Below, piece by piece: positions 26,356-34,091 of a stretch of DNA of 44,469 bases (positions are counted from its first letter, which is position 1; every line of letters starts with the position of its first letter). This stretch comes from Planctomycetota bacterium (GTDB lineage: Bacteria > Planctomycetota > JACOTG01): positions 1 through 44,469 of the forward strand of contig JACOTG010000293.1 in NCBI GenBank assembly GCA_016178505.1, read 5' to 3'. Made by a program: the position numbers and the translations under genes. Under the pieces are notes generated by a model. That model worked only from the letters and a program-made list of their open reading frames with translations, did not search any database and had not been told where the DNA came from.

Positions 26356-27138
26356 ATGGCCCTCGTGGACTATCGGGCGGAAAACGGCATCGCGCTCTTC
26401 GAGCTGAATGATCCGCCGGCGAACACCTACACCTACGAAATGAATCGCGAGCTCGACGAAGCGATCCTGAACGCGCGCTTCGACGACTCGGTGCACGTGA
26501 TCATCCTGCGCGGCAAGGGCGAGAAGTTCTTCTCAGCCGGCGCGAACATCAAGATGCTGTCGAGCGTCACGCCTCAGTTCAAGTACTACTTCTGCCTTCA
26601 CGCCAACGAAACGCTCAATCGGCTCGAGCAGACGCCGAAGCTCGTGATCGCCGCGCTCAACGGGCATTGCGTCGGCGGGGGGCTCGAGATCGCCATGGCG
26701 GCCGACATCCGAATCGCACGCAAGGGAGGCGGCAAGATCGGTCTTCCCGAGGTCACGCTCGGCGTGCTTCCGGGAACGGGCGGCACGCAGCGCCTCTCGC
26801 GAATCGTCGGCAAGTCGAAAGCCATCGAGCTGATGGTGACCGGCCGCACGTTCGAATTCGAGGAAGCGCTGCAGCTCGGCATCGTGAACGCCGTTTTCGA
26901 GTCCCCCAACTTCGACGACAAGGTGCTCGAGTATGCGCGCCAGTTCGTGCCGCCGAACAAGGCGTCGAAGGCCGTCGGCCGCATCAAGCGCGCCGTTCAG
27001 TCCGGCTGGGAGGTCCCGTTCAGCGAGTCTCTCGCGATCGAGCGCGAGCTGCAGCAGCAGCTCTTCCAGTCCGACGACGCGAAGGAAGGCCTCCACGCCT
27101 ACGTCGAAAAGCGCACCCCCAAATTCCAAGGCAAGTGA
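26356..27138 (+). CDS. Enoyl-CoA hydratase/isomerase (first copy)
   Basis: 260 residues, a full crotonase-fold protein. These enzymes hydrate trans-2-enoyl-CoA in fatty-acid beta-oxidation or related acyl-CoA pathways. The oxyanion-hole segment SAGANIKML (60-68) and GHCVGGGLEIA (103-113) are present, with the two catalytic glutamates at E111 and E132 (GLPEVTLGVLPGTGGTQRL), matching true hydratases. ATG 26356 follows AAGGAGG. It starts a plus-strand run with the reductase and second hydratase, but a 95-bp gap with a hairpin follows it, so the others may be partly separate. The exact substrate cannot be told from sequence. Confidence 0.92.
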   Translation: MALVDYRAENGIALFELNDPPANTYTYEMNRELDEAILNARFDDSVHVIILRGKGEKFFSAGANIKMLSSVTPQFKYYFCLHANETLNRLEQTPKLVIAALNGHCVGGGLEIAMAADIRIARKGGGKIGLPEVTLGVLPGTGGTQRLSRIVGKSKAIELMVTGRTFEFEEALQLGIVNAVFESPNFDDKVLEYARQFVPPNKASKAVGRIKRAVQSGWEVPFSESLAIERELQQQLFQSDDAKEGLHAYVEKRTPKFQGK

Positions 27139-27180
27139 CGCATACGGAGCCTGGATCTTTTTTCCCAGTTAGTCGCTCTC

Positions 27181-27206
27181 GAGGTCGCCGCACTCGCGGC
27201 GGCCTC
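27181..27206 (+). terminator. Hairpin between hydratase and reductase genes
   Basis: An 11-bp stem (27181-27191 with 27196-27206, one G-T pair) and a 4-base loop, 43 bases after the hydratase stop. No T-run follows, so it may be an attenuator or mRNA-stabilising hairpin rather than a full terminator. Confidence 0.4.
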
Positions 27207-27233
27207 GCTGCATTGAATCGATAGGACGATCGC

Positions 27234-28268
27234 ATGAAAGCCATCGTCGTCCACGAGCACGGCGGCCTCGACCGGCTTCGCGTCGAAAACGTTCCGGACC
27301 CGAAGCCGGCGGCGGACGAAGTCCTGGTCGAGGTGCGGGCATGCGCGCTCAACCACCTCGACTTATGGGTGCGCCGCGGCGTGCCCGGCCACGCGTTTCC
27401 CCTTCCGATGATTCCGGGATGCGACGTCGCCGGCATCGTTCGCGAGGTGGGATCCGTGGCGCGCGGCGTCGCCGTCGGCGATGCGGTGGTCGTCGCGCCC
27501 GGCCTCGCGTGCGGCCGGTGCGAGGCCTGCTCGTCGGGCAACGACAACCTTTGCCGCTTCTACGGGATCCTCGGCGAGACCCGCAACGGCGGGTACGCCG
27601 CGCTGGTCGCCGTGCCGGCCGCGAACGCGCTGCCGCTCCCAAAAGGACTGTCGTTCGAGGAAGCGGCCGCCGTGCCGCTCGTTTTCCTGACCGCATGGCA
27701 CATGCTCGTCGTGCGCGCGGAGCTGCGCGCGGGAGAGGAAGTTCTCGTGCAGGCCGGCGGCTCGGGAGTCGGCAGCGCCGCAATCCAGATCGCGAAGCTC
27801 CTCGGCGCGCGCGTCTACACGACCGTCTCGAGCGATGCGAAGGCGGACCGCGCTCGCGCGCTCGGCGCCGACGAAGTCATCGTGCACACGAAGGAGGACT
27901 TCGCCGCACGCGTCCGCGACTTGACCGGCAAGCGCGGCGTCGACGTCGTGTTCGAACACACCGGCTCCGAGACGTTCGCCAAGGGGCTGCGTTCCCTGGC
28001 GAAGGGCGGCCGCCTCGTCACGTGCGGCGCGACCTCGGGCTTCGAAGTGCCCATCGACCTTCGCCCGATCTTCTTCAAGAGCCTGTCGATCCTCGGCTCG
28101 ACGATGGGGAGCCGCGGCGAGCTTCATCAGATCTTGAGGCTCGTAGAGCAGCGGCGATTGCGACCCGTGATCGAGAGGACTTTTCCGCTCGAGGAGGCGG
28201 CGAACGCGCAATCGATGCTCGAGGAGAGGCGCGCGTTCGGGAAGGTCGTGCTCGTTCCAAGGAGATGA
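27234..28268 (+). CDS. Zinc-type alcohol dehydrogenase/quinone reductase (MDR superfamily)
   Basis: 344 residues. The N-terminal GroES-like domain (about 25-140) carries the four structural-zinc cysteines C93, C96, C99 and C107. The Rossmann domain (about 150-290) has the NAD(P)-binding loop QAGGSGVGSAA (about 174-184). C37 and C63 lie where catalytic-zinc ligands occur in alcohol dehydrogenases, but the usual GHE at the second site is GCD, so catalytic zinc is uncertain; many quinone reductases lack it. ATG 27234 has only a weak AGGA. Its stop lies beside the next start (ATG 28271), with AAGGAG spanning its end, so it is co-translated with the second hydratase. A role in acyl-CoA or aldehyde/quinone reduction fits, but substrate is unknown. 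Confidence 0.88.
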   Translation: MKAIVVHEHGGLDRLRVENVPDPKPAADEVLVEVRACALNHLDLWVRRGVPGHAFPLPMIPGCDVAGIVREVGSVARGVAVGDAVVVAPGLACGRCEACSSGNDNLCRFYGILGETRNGGYAALVAVPAANALPLPKGLSFEEAAAVPLVFLTAWHMLVVRAELRAGEEVLVQAGGSGVGSAAIQIAKLLGARVYTTVSSDAKADRARALGADEVIVHTKEDFAARVRDLTGKRGVDVVFEHTGSETFAKGLRSLAKGGRLVTCGATSGFEVPIDLRPIFFKSLSILGSTMGSRGELHQILRLVEQRRLRPVIERTFPLEEAANAQSMLEERRAFGKVVLVPRR

Positions 28269-28270
28269 CG

Positions 28271-29038
28271 ATGGCATCGAAGAACCTGATCTTCGAGCGC
28301 GACGGCGCACTCGCGACGATCACGCTGAACCGACCGGAAGTGCGAAACGCGCTCGACCGCGAGATGATCGCCGAGTTCCACGCGGCGCTCGACGAGGCGC
28401 TCGCGGCAGACGTGCGCGCAATCGTGGTCACGGGCGCAGGCGGCAAGGCATTCGCCGCGGGAGCCGACATTCGCGAGATGCGCGAGCGCTCCATGCTCGA
28501 CGCATTCGCCGCGATCAATTCGGGCCTCTTCAAGCGCGTCGAGGACTTGTCGATCCCCACGATCGCCGCGATCAGCGGCTTTGCGCTCGGTGGAGGCTGC
28601 GAGCTGGCGATGTCGTGCGACCTGCGCGTCGCGGGTGCCTCCGCGAAGCTCGGCCAACCCGAAGTTGGACTCGGCATCATGGCCGCCGCTGGCGCGACGT
28701 ACCGGCTGCCGCGGCTCGTCGGGCTCGGCCGCGCGAAGGAACTCCTCTTCACCGGCCGCATCGTCGACGCGGCCGAAGCAGAACGCATCGGACTCGTGAA
28801 CCGCGTCGTTCCCGACGAGCGCGTCGTCGAAGAGGCGAAAGCGATCGCTCGCACCATCCTCGAAAAGGCTCCTCTGGCGATCCGGGTGACCAAGCTCGCG
28901 CTCAACACGCAAGCCGCGGCGGCTTCCGGTCATTCGATCGACCTCCTCGGCCAGGCGCTCCTGTTCGAGACGGCGGACAAGCGGGAAGGCATGACCGCAT
29001 TCCTGGAAAAACGGAAGGCGGACTTCCACGGCCGTTGA
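28271..29038 (+). CDS. Enoyl-CoA hydratase (second copy)
   Basis: 255 residues, crotonase fold. AAGADIREM (about 60-68) and LGGGCELAM (about 105-113) form the oxyanion hole, with catalytic glutamates in GGGCELAM and GQPEVGLGI. The usual PGAGGTQRL run is MAAAGATYRL here, close enough for hydratase activity. ATG 28271 lies six bases after AAGGAG; the earlier in-frame ATG at 28265 overlaps the previous stop but sits on the ribosome binding site. It is diverged from the hydratase at 26356, so the two probably act on different chain lengths or substrates. Downstream is the TetR-like protein. Confidence 0.92.
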   Translation: MASKNLIFERDGALATITLNRPEVRNALDREMIAEFHAALDEALAADVRAIVVTGAGGKAFAAGADIREMRERSMLDAFAAINSGLFKRVEDLSIPTIAAISGFALGGGCELAMSCDLRVAGASAKLGQPEVGLGIMAAAGATYRLPRLVGLGRAKELLFTGRIVDAAEAERIGLVNRVVPDERVVEEAKAIARTILEKAPLAIRVTKLALNTQAAAASGHSIDLLGQALLFETADKREGMTAFLEKRKADFHGR

Positions 29039-29048
29039 CCCGCCCGCC

Positions 29049-29076
29049 TTGACTTCGATCGCGCCGGGGCTAGACT
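29049..29076 (+). promoter_or_regulatory. Sigma-70-type promoter for the TetR-like gene
   Basis: TTGACT (29049-29054), 16-base spacer, TAGACT (29071-29076), ten bases after the hydratase stop. Predicted start of RNA is near 29083. Confidence 0.6.
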
Positions 29077-29090
29077 CGGCCGATCGTCTC

Positions 29091-29156
29091 ATGAGGGCGC
29101 CGCAATCGACGAAGGCGGGCGCTCCCCTACCGTGGAGGTCGCAAAAGGACGCATGA
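29091..29156 (+). CDS. 21-codon leader ORF overlapping the TetR-like start
   Basis: ATG 29091 to TGA 29154-29156; the stop overlaps the next ATG (29153) as ATGA, which would couple translation. It lies just inside the predicted transcript and has no ribosome binding site, so it would be nearly leaderless. The encoded peptide ends WRSQKDA, vaguely like the start of a TetR N-terminal helix. It may be a remnant or may not be translated. Confidence 0.3.
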   Translation: MRAPQSTKAGAPLPWRSQKDA

Positions 29157-29689
29157 GTTCGCCGTCCTCCAAGCAGCCTGGGCCGTTGGCGCTCTACGTC
29201 CGCCACTCCGCGCACGGCCTCTACCTTTGTCACGAATACTCGATCAACTTGCTCCTCGAGTTCCAGCGCGCGCTGCTCGAAAGCCCGTCATCGCCCGACG
29301 AGAAACTTCGCCTGCTCATTCAAAACCACGTTCGCATCCTCATCGACGAGATGGGCTCGCCCGGAATGACCGCCGCGTTCGCCAAGTTTCAGAAAGAGCT
29401 GTTCTGTCGCTCCATCCAGAAGCGCGACGTCTACGAGGCGGGCATCCGGCGAATCCTCCGCGAGGGGATGGACAAGAAGGTGTTCGTCGCACACGACCCG
29501 AAGCTCGTCACGTTTGCGATCCTCGGCGGAATCAACGGCATTGCCGCGTGGTATCGACCCGAGGGAAAGAGCGGATCGGACGAGATCGGGAAGGCGTTCG
29601 CCGAGCTGTTCGTCCGCGGGCTCACGGCGCCAGCACCGCCGCGCGAGCGGCGACCGAAGGCTCCCGGAAAGAACCCCGCCACGTCCTGA
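29153..29689 (+). CDS. TetR-family ligand-binding domain lacking the helix-turn-helix
   Basis: 178 residues from ATG 29153 (GTG 29132 is an alternative). From about residue 15 the sequence follows TetR-family regulators of the fatty-acid type: LALYVRHSAHGLYLCHEYS stands where the end of the DNA-binding domain and the SKEELL-like helix occur, then the effector-binding helices, including DVYEAGIRRILREGM, an ILGGINGIAAWYRPEG segment and a final AELFVRGL helix. The roughly 45-residue DNA-binding region that should precede it is absent, and I do not find it in any frame of the 114 bp before the gene. It could not bind DNA as a usual TetR; it may be a deletion product, an inactive relic or a partner protein. 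Neighbouring acyl-CoA genes suggest an acyl-CoA ligand. Confidence 0.7.
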   Translation: MSSPSSKQPGPLALYVRHSAHGLYLCHEYSINLLLEFQRALLESPSSPDEKLRLLIQNHVRILIDEMGSPGMTAAFAKFQKELFCRSIQKRDVYEAGIRRILREGMDKKVFVAHDPKLVTFAILGGINGIAAWYRPEGKSGSDEIGKAFAELFVRGLTAPAPPRERRPKAPGKNPATS

Positions 29690-29708
29690 CGTCGCACGAG
29701 CGGATCCG

Positions 29709-31949
29709 TCAACGGCCGCGAACGAAGTGCAACAGTGCCGGCGCCGCGACGAGCACTCGCGTCCGCTCGCGACCGGAAAACCGGGTCACCGACTCCAACG
29801 CACCGTCGACTGCGCGCGTCGCCACCGCTCGAGCCAACTCCAACCCTGACGCGTTTCCCGTGACCGCTGCGGCGTGCGCCAATCCGCGAGCCGCGAAGAT
29901 CGCCGCATCCGGCGAGACCGGAGGGGTACGCCGCGGTGGCGCCGTCGGATCGAGGACATCGAAGAAGAGTCCGCCCACGACCGTCCCCTTCTTCGGCTCG
30001 AAGGCCGCGCCCCCAATCGTCGCGGCGCACCGCCGAATCGCAGCACGTACGTCGTCGCGAGGCTCGATCTCGCACGCGCGAGAAAGGGCTTCGAGCGTGA
30101 TCCCGAGCGTAACCCACGGGTTCACGCGCGCGAAGCGTCGCGGCGATTCGCCATCCCCCGCATCGGCGCGAACGCACAAGAACCCGCGTCCCGCCTCCGC
30201 GCGAAGGATGGCGTCGACGAGCGAACGGCGAACTTCCGCGTGTCGGGTGGCGAGGTCTGCAGACGGCGCGAGCGTCTCGCCCGCGCACACCGACAAGAGC
30301 GACCAGCCGAGTCCGCGCTCGAGCGCGAGCGTCCGCGAGTCGACGGCGAGGTCACCGAGGATCGCTTCGCGAACGGCGCCCGCCGCTTCCAGCGCCCACG
30401 GATCGCCGGTGACGAGACCCTCGAGCATCGTGCCTTCGATCCAAACGTGCCCGCACTCGACGTGGTCGCCGTGGTCGACCCCGTGCATCCGCGGCAAACC
30501 CGGCCGGTCTCCGTTCCACTCGACGTCGACGTCACGCCAGTGCCGCATCGACGCCCGCGCTTCGTCGATCCAACGCCGGTCGCCCGTCCGCAGCCAGCCG
30601 AGAACGAGGCCGAGCCCGGTGTCGAACTCGAGATTCCCGAACCGATCGGCGCCCATCGGCCAGTCTCCGAAATCGCGTGGTCCAAACGCACGACGCTTCG
30701 TGCGCTCCAAGACGTGCGCGTCGAGAAGGCGGGTCGCCAACCGTTCGTAGCCGGCGAGCGAGCGGTCGGGCGACGCCGTCAGCGGTCCGGCGGCACCGGA
30801 ATCGGCGACCCACTCTGGCGACGCCGCCAAAACCGGCCATCCGTCCGCGTCGGGAAGTCGTGCGCTCGGCCCGGAAGCCGCGGCGCTCGCCGGCCCCAGC
30901 GCGAGCACGAGGTCCCGCCGCAGCGCCGAATGCGCGCGCAGTTCGTATCCCGGCGGCGCAAGGTCGACCGACACGCCGCGTCCGCGCTCCGCGCAAATCG
31001 TCGCGGGCCCGAGCTCGGCGAATCGTTCGATCGCGAGCGAAGCGGCGACGTCGCCGGCGACGATCGCGACCCAACCCGATGCGCGGCGCCCCGACTGCCG
31101 CAGGCGCGATCCCTCGCGAAGCGTGAACGGCTCCGGCGCCGCTTGCTCGAGCAGCCACTCGCCGACGTCGCCGATGGCGCCGCCGCCCGCGGGACCGGGG
31201 ATCGCGAATCGGACGCGCGCGTCATCGGCTTTCGCCGGCGTCATCTCCACGCGCACGAAGTCCAAGCGAAGCGGCAGATCTTCGGCGACGAGCTGGATCG
31301 TCATGCGCAAGATCGCCCGACCCGCCCATGCTTCGACGCGGTTTCGTACGCGCACCCCGCCGCCGTCGCGGGACGCGAGTCGACCCCACGACGAAGCGGC
31401 GACGCGAACGGGCCCCCGCTCATCGATCGCCAGGCGCTCGATTTCGCCGCCGCCGGCGCTCGCCTCACGGCCGTCGATCGATGCCCGGAGATCGAGTGCC
31501 GCGATCGCAACGTCCTTCGAGTCGCCGAGTCGGATGCGCATCGGCAGCAGCGCGTCGGCGTTCGAAACGACGCATGACGCCGTGCCGGTTTCGAGGTGGA
31601 GTCCATCGTCGAAGGGCGCGACGCGCGCCGTCGCATGCTCTTCGTCCGGCCCCGCACCACTCTCGAGGACGAGTTCGCGCTGCCCGTACGGGTCGACGTC
31701 GACCAGCAGCCACCGCACCGAGCCGTCGGGCCAAGTCGACAGCGTGCGCGACTGGATCGGGATGCCGCGCCCGGCGGCGGTGCGCGCGCGGAGCGGCTCG
31801 CCGTCGCGCAAACGACCGCGCGGCATCGGAACGCCGCCCGTCACGGGGAGCGCCGGATCGCCGACCACGCGCACGGGAACGCGCACGCCGCCCGACGCCA
31901 TCGCGGCAGCGACGATCGCCGTTGCCCAACTCCGATCGATGCCGAGCAT
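29709..31949 (-). CDS. PcRGLX/YetA-like protein (exo-rhamnogalacturonan lyase family)
   Basis: 746 residues. The N-terminal segment (VPVRVVGDPALPVTGGVPMPRG, about 23-44, then SRTLSTWPDGSVRWLLVDV about 67-85) matches the beta-rich N-terminal domain of PcRGLX/YetA-like proteins, a family that includes an exo-acting rhamnogalacturonan lyase. The middle is beta-rich, and the second half (about 395-746) is helical with the alpha/alpha pattern and His/Trp-rich segments (MHGVDHGDHVECGHVW, about 497-512) likely near the active site. A short hydrophobic N-terminus (about 8-20) could be a weak signal peptide. ATG 31949 follows GGAGG. No transporter or other polysaccharide genes are next to it, so the substrate is open. 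Confidence 0.72.
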   Translation of the reverse strand: MLGIDRSWATAIVAAAMASGGVRVPVRVVGDPALPVTGGVPMPRGRLRDGEPLRARTAAGRGIPIQSRTLSTWPDGSVRWLLVDVDPYGQRELVLESGAGPDEEHATARVAPFDDGLHLETGTASCVVSNADALLPMRIRLGDSKDVAIAALDLRASIDGREASAGGGEIERLAIDERGPVRVAASSWGRLASRDGGGVRVRNRVEAWAGRAILRMTIQLVAEDLPLRLDFVRVEMTPAKADDARVRFAIPGPAGGGAIGDVGEWLLEQAAPEPFTLREGSRLRQSGRRASGWVAIVAGDVAASLAIERFAELGPATICAERGRGVSVDLAPPGYELRAHSALRRDLVLALGPASAAASGPSARLPDADGWPVLAASPEWVADSGAAGPLTASPDRSLAGYERLATRLLDAHVLERTKRRAFGPRDFGDWPMGADRFGNLEFDTGLGLVLGWLRTGDRRWIDEARASMRHWRDVDVEWNGDRPGLPRMHGVDHGDHVECGHVWIEGTMLEGLVTGDPWALEAAGAVREAILGDLAVDSRTLALERGLGWSLLSVCAGETLAPSADLATRHAEVRRSLVDAILRAEAGRGFLCVRADAGDGESPRRFARVNPWVTLGITLEALSRACEIEPRDDVRAAIRRCAATIGGAAFEPKKGTVVGGLFFDVLDPTAPPRRTPPVSPDAAIFAARGLAHAAAVTGNASGLELARAVATRAVDGALESVTRFSGRERTRVLVAAPALLHFVRGR

Positions 31950-32013
31950 GCCCCCTCCATCCGTTGTTCACGCAGTACTAGTCGAGAGGAGCCGCCGTTT
32001 CGTTACACTCGGC

Positions 32014-32019
32014 TATAAT
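32014..32019 (+). promoter_or_regulatory. Consensus -10 element upstream of nadD
   Basis: A perfect TATAAT, 88 bases before the proposed nadD start. No good -35 is seen 16-18 bases upstream, so promoter status is tentative. Confidence 0.4.
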
Positions 32020-32101
32020 CCCGCATCTTTTTTCGAGCGCGGGCGTTTTTGATCCGAATTGCGCGACCGCGAACCGACAACTCGTTCCGGCGGAGGAATT
32101 T

Positions 32102-32740
32102 CTGACTCGACTGGCGCAAGCGCGAATCGGAATTCTGGGCGGAAGCTTCGATCCCGTGCACTTCGGCCACCTCGTCGTGGCGGAAGCCGCGCGAGATGCG
32201 CTGGCCCTCGATCGCGTCCTTTTCGTGCCGGCCGCAAACCCGCCGCACAAGCCGAAGCACGCGCTCCTGCCCGCGAAACATCGCGTGAAGCTCCTGCGGC
32301 TCGCACTGCGCGGCAACCCGGCGTTCGAAGTGTGCGACCTCGAGATCCAGCGCGGCGGCACGTCCTACACGCTTCACACGCTCCTCGAGCTTCGCCGCCG
32401 GTTCGGCTCGCGCGCGCGATTGCACTTCCTCATCGGCGCCGACTCGCTCCTGGACCTACCCGAATGGTTCGAAGCGCGCCGACTCCTCGGGCTGGCGCAG
32501 TTCGTCACGTATCCGCGGCCGGGGTTCGACGTCCGGCTCCTTCGCAATCGCGGTGGCTCGCTCGGGCGCGCGAACGTCGTCAAGCTCTTGCGGTCGACGC
32601 TCGACGCTCCCGAGATCGGGATCTCCGCGACCGACGTCCGGCGGCGCGTGCAGAGCGGGCGTTCGATCCGATACCTGGTTCCGGACGCGGTTCGGCGGGC
32701 GATCGATCGGCACGGGTTCTACCGATCGCCGAGGTCGTAA
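32102..32740 (+). CDS. nadD: Nicotinate-nucleotide adenylyltransferase, apparent CTG start
   Basis: 212 residues from CTG 32102. NadD makes nicotinic-acid adenine dinucleotide in NAD synthesis. The nucleotidyltransferase signature GGSFDPVHFGH (13-23, with H20 and H23) and the late ISATDVRRRV motif (the ISSTxxR site) are intact. From the upstream in-frame stop (31979) to the GTG inside the signature (32156) there is no ATG, GTG or TTG in frame. GGAGG at 32092-32096 stands five bases before CTG 32102, so that is the best start; it adds eight residues before the first strand (RIGIL). Starting at GTG 32156 would delete half of the active-site motif. Confidence 0.88.
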   Translation: MTRLAQARIGILGGSFDPVHFGHLVVAEAARDALALDRVLFVPAANPPHKPKHALLPAKHRVKLLRLALRGNPAFEVCDLEIQRGGTSYTLHTLLELRRRFGSRARLHFLIGADSLLDLPEWFEARRLLGLAQFVTYPRPGFDVRLLRNRGGSLGRANVVKLLRSTLDAPEIGISATDVRRRVQSGRSIRYLVPDAVRRAIDRHGFYRSPRS

Positions 32741-32767
32741 AAGACGCCGAAACCTCGCATTTTCGTT

Positions 32768-32796
32768 TTGACTCGCCGGAAGGCTCCCCCTATACT
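32768..32796 (+). promoter_or_regulatory. Strong sigma-70-type promoter for the small lipoprotein
   Basis: TTGACT (32768-32773), 17-base spacer, TATACT (32791-32796); five of six matches at each hexamer. The start codon is 75 bases downstream. Confidence 0.75.
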
Positions 32797-32871
32797 GCGC
32801 GCCAGTTTTGGGAATTGAGGGTCGTCCAGTAGGCGCTGCGAACAGCCCGCGTCGAGTCGGGTGGAGGCCTC

Positions 32872-33069
32872 ATGAGAAGAAAAGCATCGATGTTGCTGGG
32901 TATCGCCCTCGGGCTCATCGTTCTCACCGGATGCGAGACTCTCGACTTCTGGAAGGAAGACAGCCTCGGGCACTACTACAAGTTCCGCTCTCAGCTGAAC
33001 AACATGCACAAGTTCGTCGATCGCCACTTCTTCGATTACAACTGGGACGATCCGACGCTCGATCGCTGA
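32872..33069 (+). CDS. Small lipoprotein of 65 residues
   Basis: Basic start, hydrophobic core (about 7-18) and a lipobox LTGC with C21, so the mature lipoprotein is about 45 residues. The mature part is rich in aromatic and charged residues (DFWKED, HYYKFRSQLNN, DRHFFDYNWDD) with no Cys beyond C21. I do not recognise a family. ATG 32872 follows GGAGG, and the gene has its own strong promoter (32768-32796), so it is likely well expressed. It stands alone between nadD and the convergent miaA. It could be a structural envelope lipoprotein, like a small Lpp-type anchor, but nothing proves this. Confidence 0.8.
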   Translation: MRRKASMLLGIALGLIVLTGCETLDFWKEDSLGHYYKFRSQLNNMHKFVDRHFFDYNWDDPTLDR

Positions 33070-33087
33070 GCCCTTTCGAATTCTCCA

Positions 33088-33120
33088 CGGGCGCCCGCGC
33101 GATTCGCGACGGGCGCCCGC
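33088..33120. terminator. GC-rich hairpin between convergent lipoprotein and miaA genes
   Basis: Two copies of the palindrome CGGGCGCCCG (33088-33097 and 33110-33119) around GCGATTCGC-type sequence fold into a long stem with one bulge. No T-run follows. It lies 18 bases after the lipoprotein stop and 11 bases from the miaA stop, so it may serve both genes. Confidence 0.5.
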
Positions 33121-33130
33121 TTCGTCGACG

Positions 33131-34084
33131 TCACTCCCGTTTCCGTCGGCTGGGGTCTGACCCCGATAGCCGGTAGTAGGTCGTGAGGCGGGTCGCGAGG
33201 GTTTGTAGATCGTCGGCGCCGACGTCGAACCATTCGATTTGCGGGAAGTGCTTCCACCACGTCTCCTGGCGCTTCGCGAAGTGGCGCGTGTTGCGCTTGA
33301 CCTGCGCGATCGTCGCCGGGAGGTCCGCTTCGCCCCTCAGATGCGCGAGCACCTCTCGGTACCCCACGGCTTGCGATGCCTCGGGCCCGAGTGCTCCGAT
33401 CGCCGCGAGACCTCGCACCTCGCCGACGAGACCGGCGGCGAACATGCGATCGACGCGCTCATCGATCCGGCGGTAGAGAGTTGCTCGGTCGTGACGAATG
33501 CCGGCGATGCGCGCGTCGCGACGCGGCGTCGCGGCGGTCCACTCGCGTTGTTGCACCGAGAGAGGCACGCCCGTCTTCTCCAAGACCTCGAGCGCGCGCA
33601 CGACGCGACGCACGTCGTTCGGATGCAGCCGCGCGGCGCTCTCGGGATCCTGCTCGCGAAGCCGCCGGTGAAGCGACGCCGGTCCCACGGCGCCGGCCTC
33701 GGCGATCAGCTTCTCCCGAAGGCTCGGATCCGCGGGCGGTCCATCGAACAGACCGTAGAGCATCGCCTTCAGATACAGGCCCGTGCCTCCGACGAAGAGT
33801 GGTTGGCGACCGGTCGCCGCGGTCGCGGCAAGCGCGCGCTCCGCCTCACGGACGTATTGCGCCACGTCGAACCGAACGCGCGGATCGGCGACGTCGATCA
33901 GCCGGTGACGGACGCGGTTTTGCGATACGACGGAGGGCTTCGCCGTGCCGACGTCCATCCCTCGATAGACCTTCATCGAGTCGAGAGACAGGATCTCCGC
34001 GCCGATGCGTTCCGCGACCTCCAGCGCAACGCGTCCCTTTCCGGAGGCCGTACTGCCGACCAGGAAGAGGAGCGGCTGGCTCAC
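33131..34084 (-). CDS. miaA: tRNA dimethylallyltransferase
   Basis: 317 residues. MiaA adds the isopentenyl group to A37 of tRNAs that read U-starting codons. The P-loop GSTASGKG (10-17), the DSMKVYRGMDVGTAKP segment (35-50) and GGTGLYLKAMLYGL (about 99-112) are typical, as is the later QAVGYREV and RNTRHFAKRQETWW region. Start is GTG 34084, seven bases after the stop of the upstream peptidase gene, with no clear ribosome binding site, so translation is probably coupled. It is the last gene of the three-gene minus-strand run. Confidence 0.95.
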   Translation of the reverse strand: MSQPLLFLVGSTASGKGRVALEVAERIGAEILSLDSMKVYRGMDVGTAKPSVVSQNRVRHRLIDVADPRVRFDVAQYVREAERALAATAATGRQPLFVGGTGLYLKAMLYGLFDGPPADPSLREKLIAEAGAVGPASLHRRLREQDPESAARLHPNDVRRVVRALEVLEKTGVPLSVQQREWTAATPRRDARIAGIRHDRATLYRRIDERVDRMFAAGLVGEVRGLAAIGALGPEASQAVGYREVLAHLRGEADLPATIAQVKRNTRHFAKRQETWWKHFPQIEWFDVGADDLQTLATRLTTYYRLSGSDPSRRKRE

Positions 34085-34091
34085 GCCGGCG

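Noticed and set aside
29874..31577. Plus-strand frame of 567 codons
   Set aside because: Antisense to the PcRGLX/YetA-like gene, Arg-rich and without motifs.
33088..33120. Short CRISPR-like direct repeat of CGGGCGCCCG
   Set aside because: Only two palindromic copies with a 12-base gap; it is better read as a hairpin.
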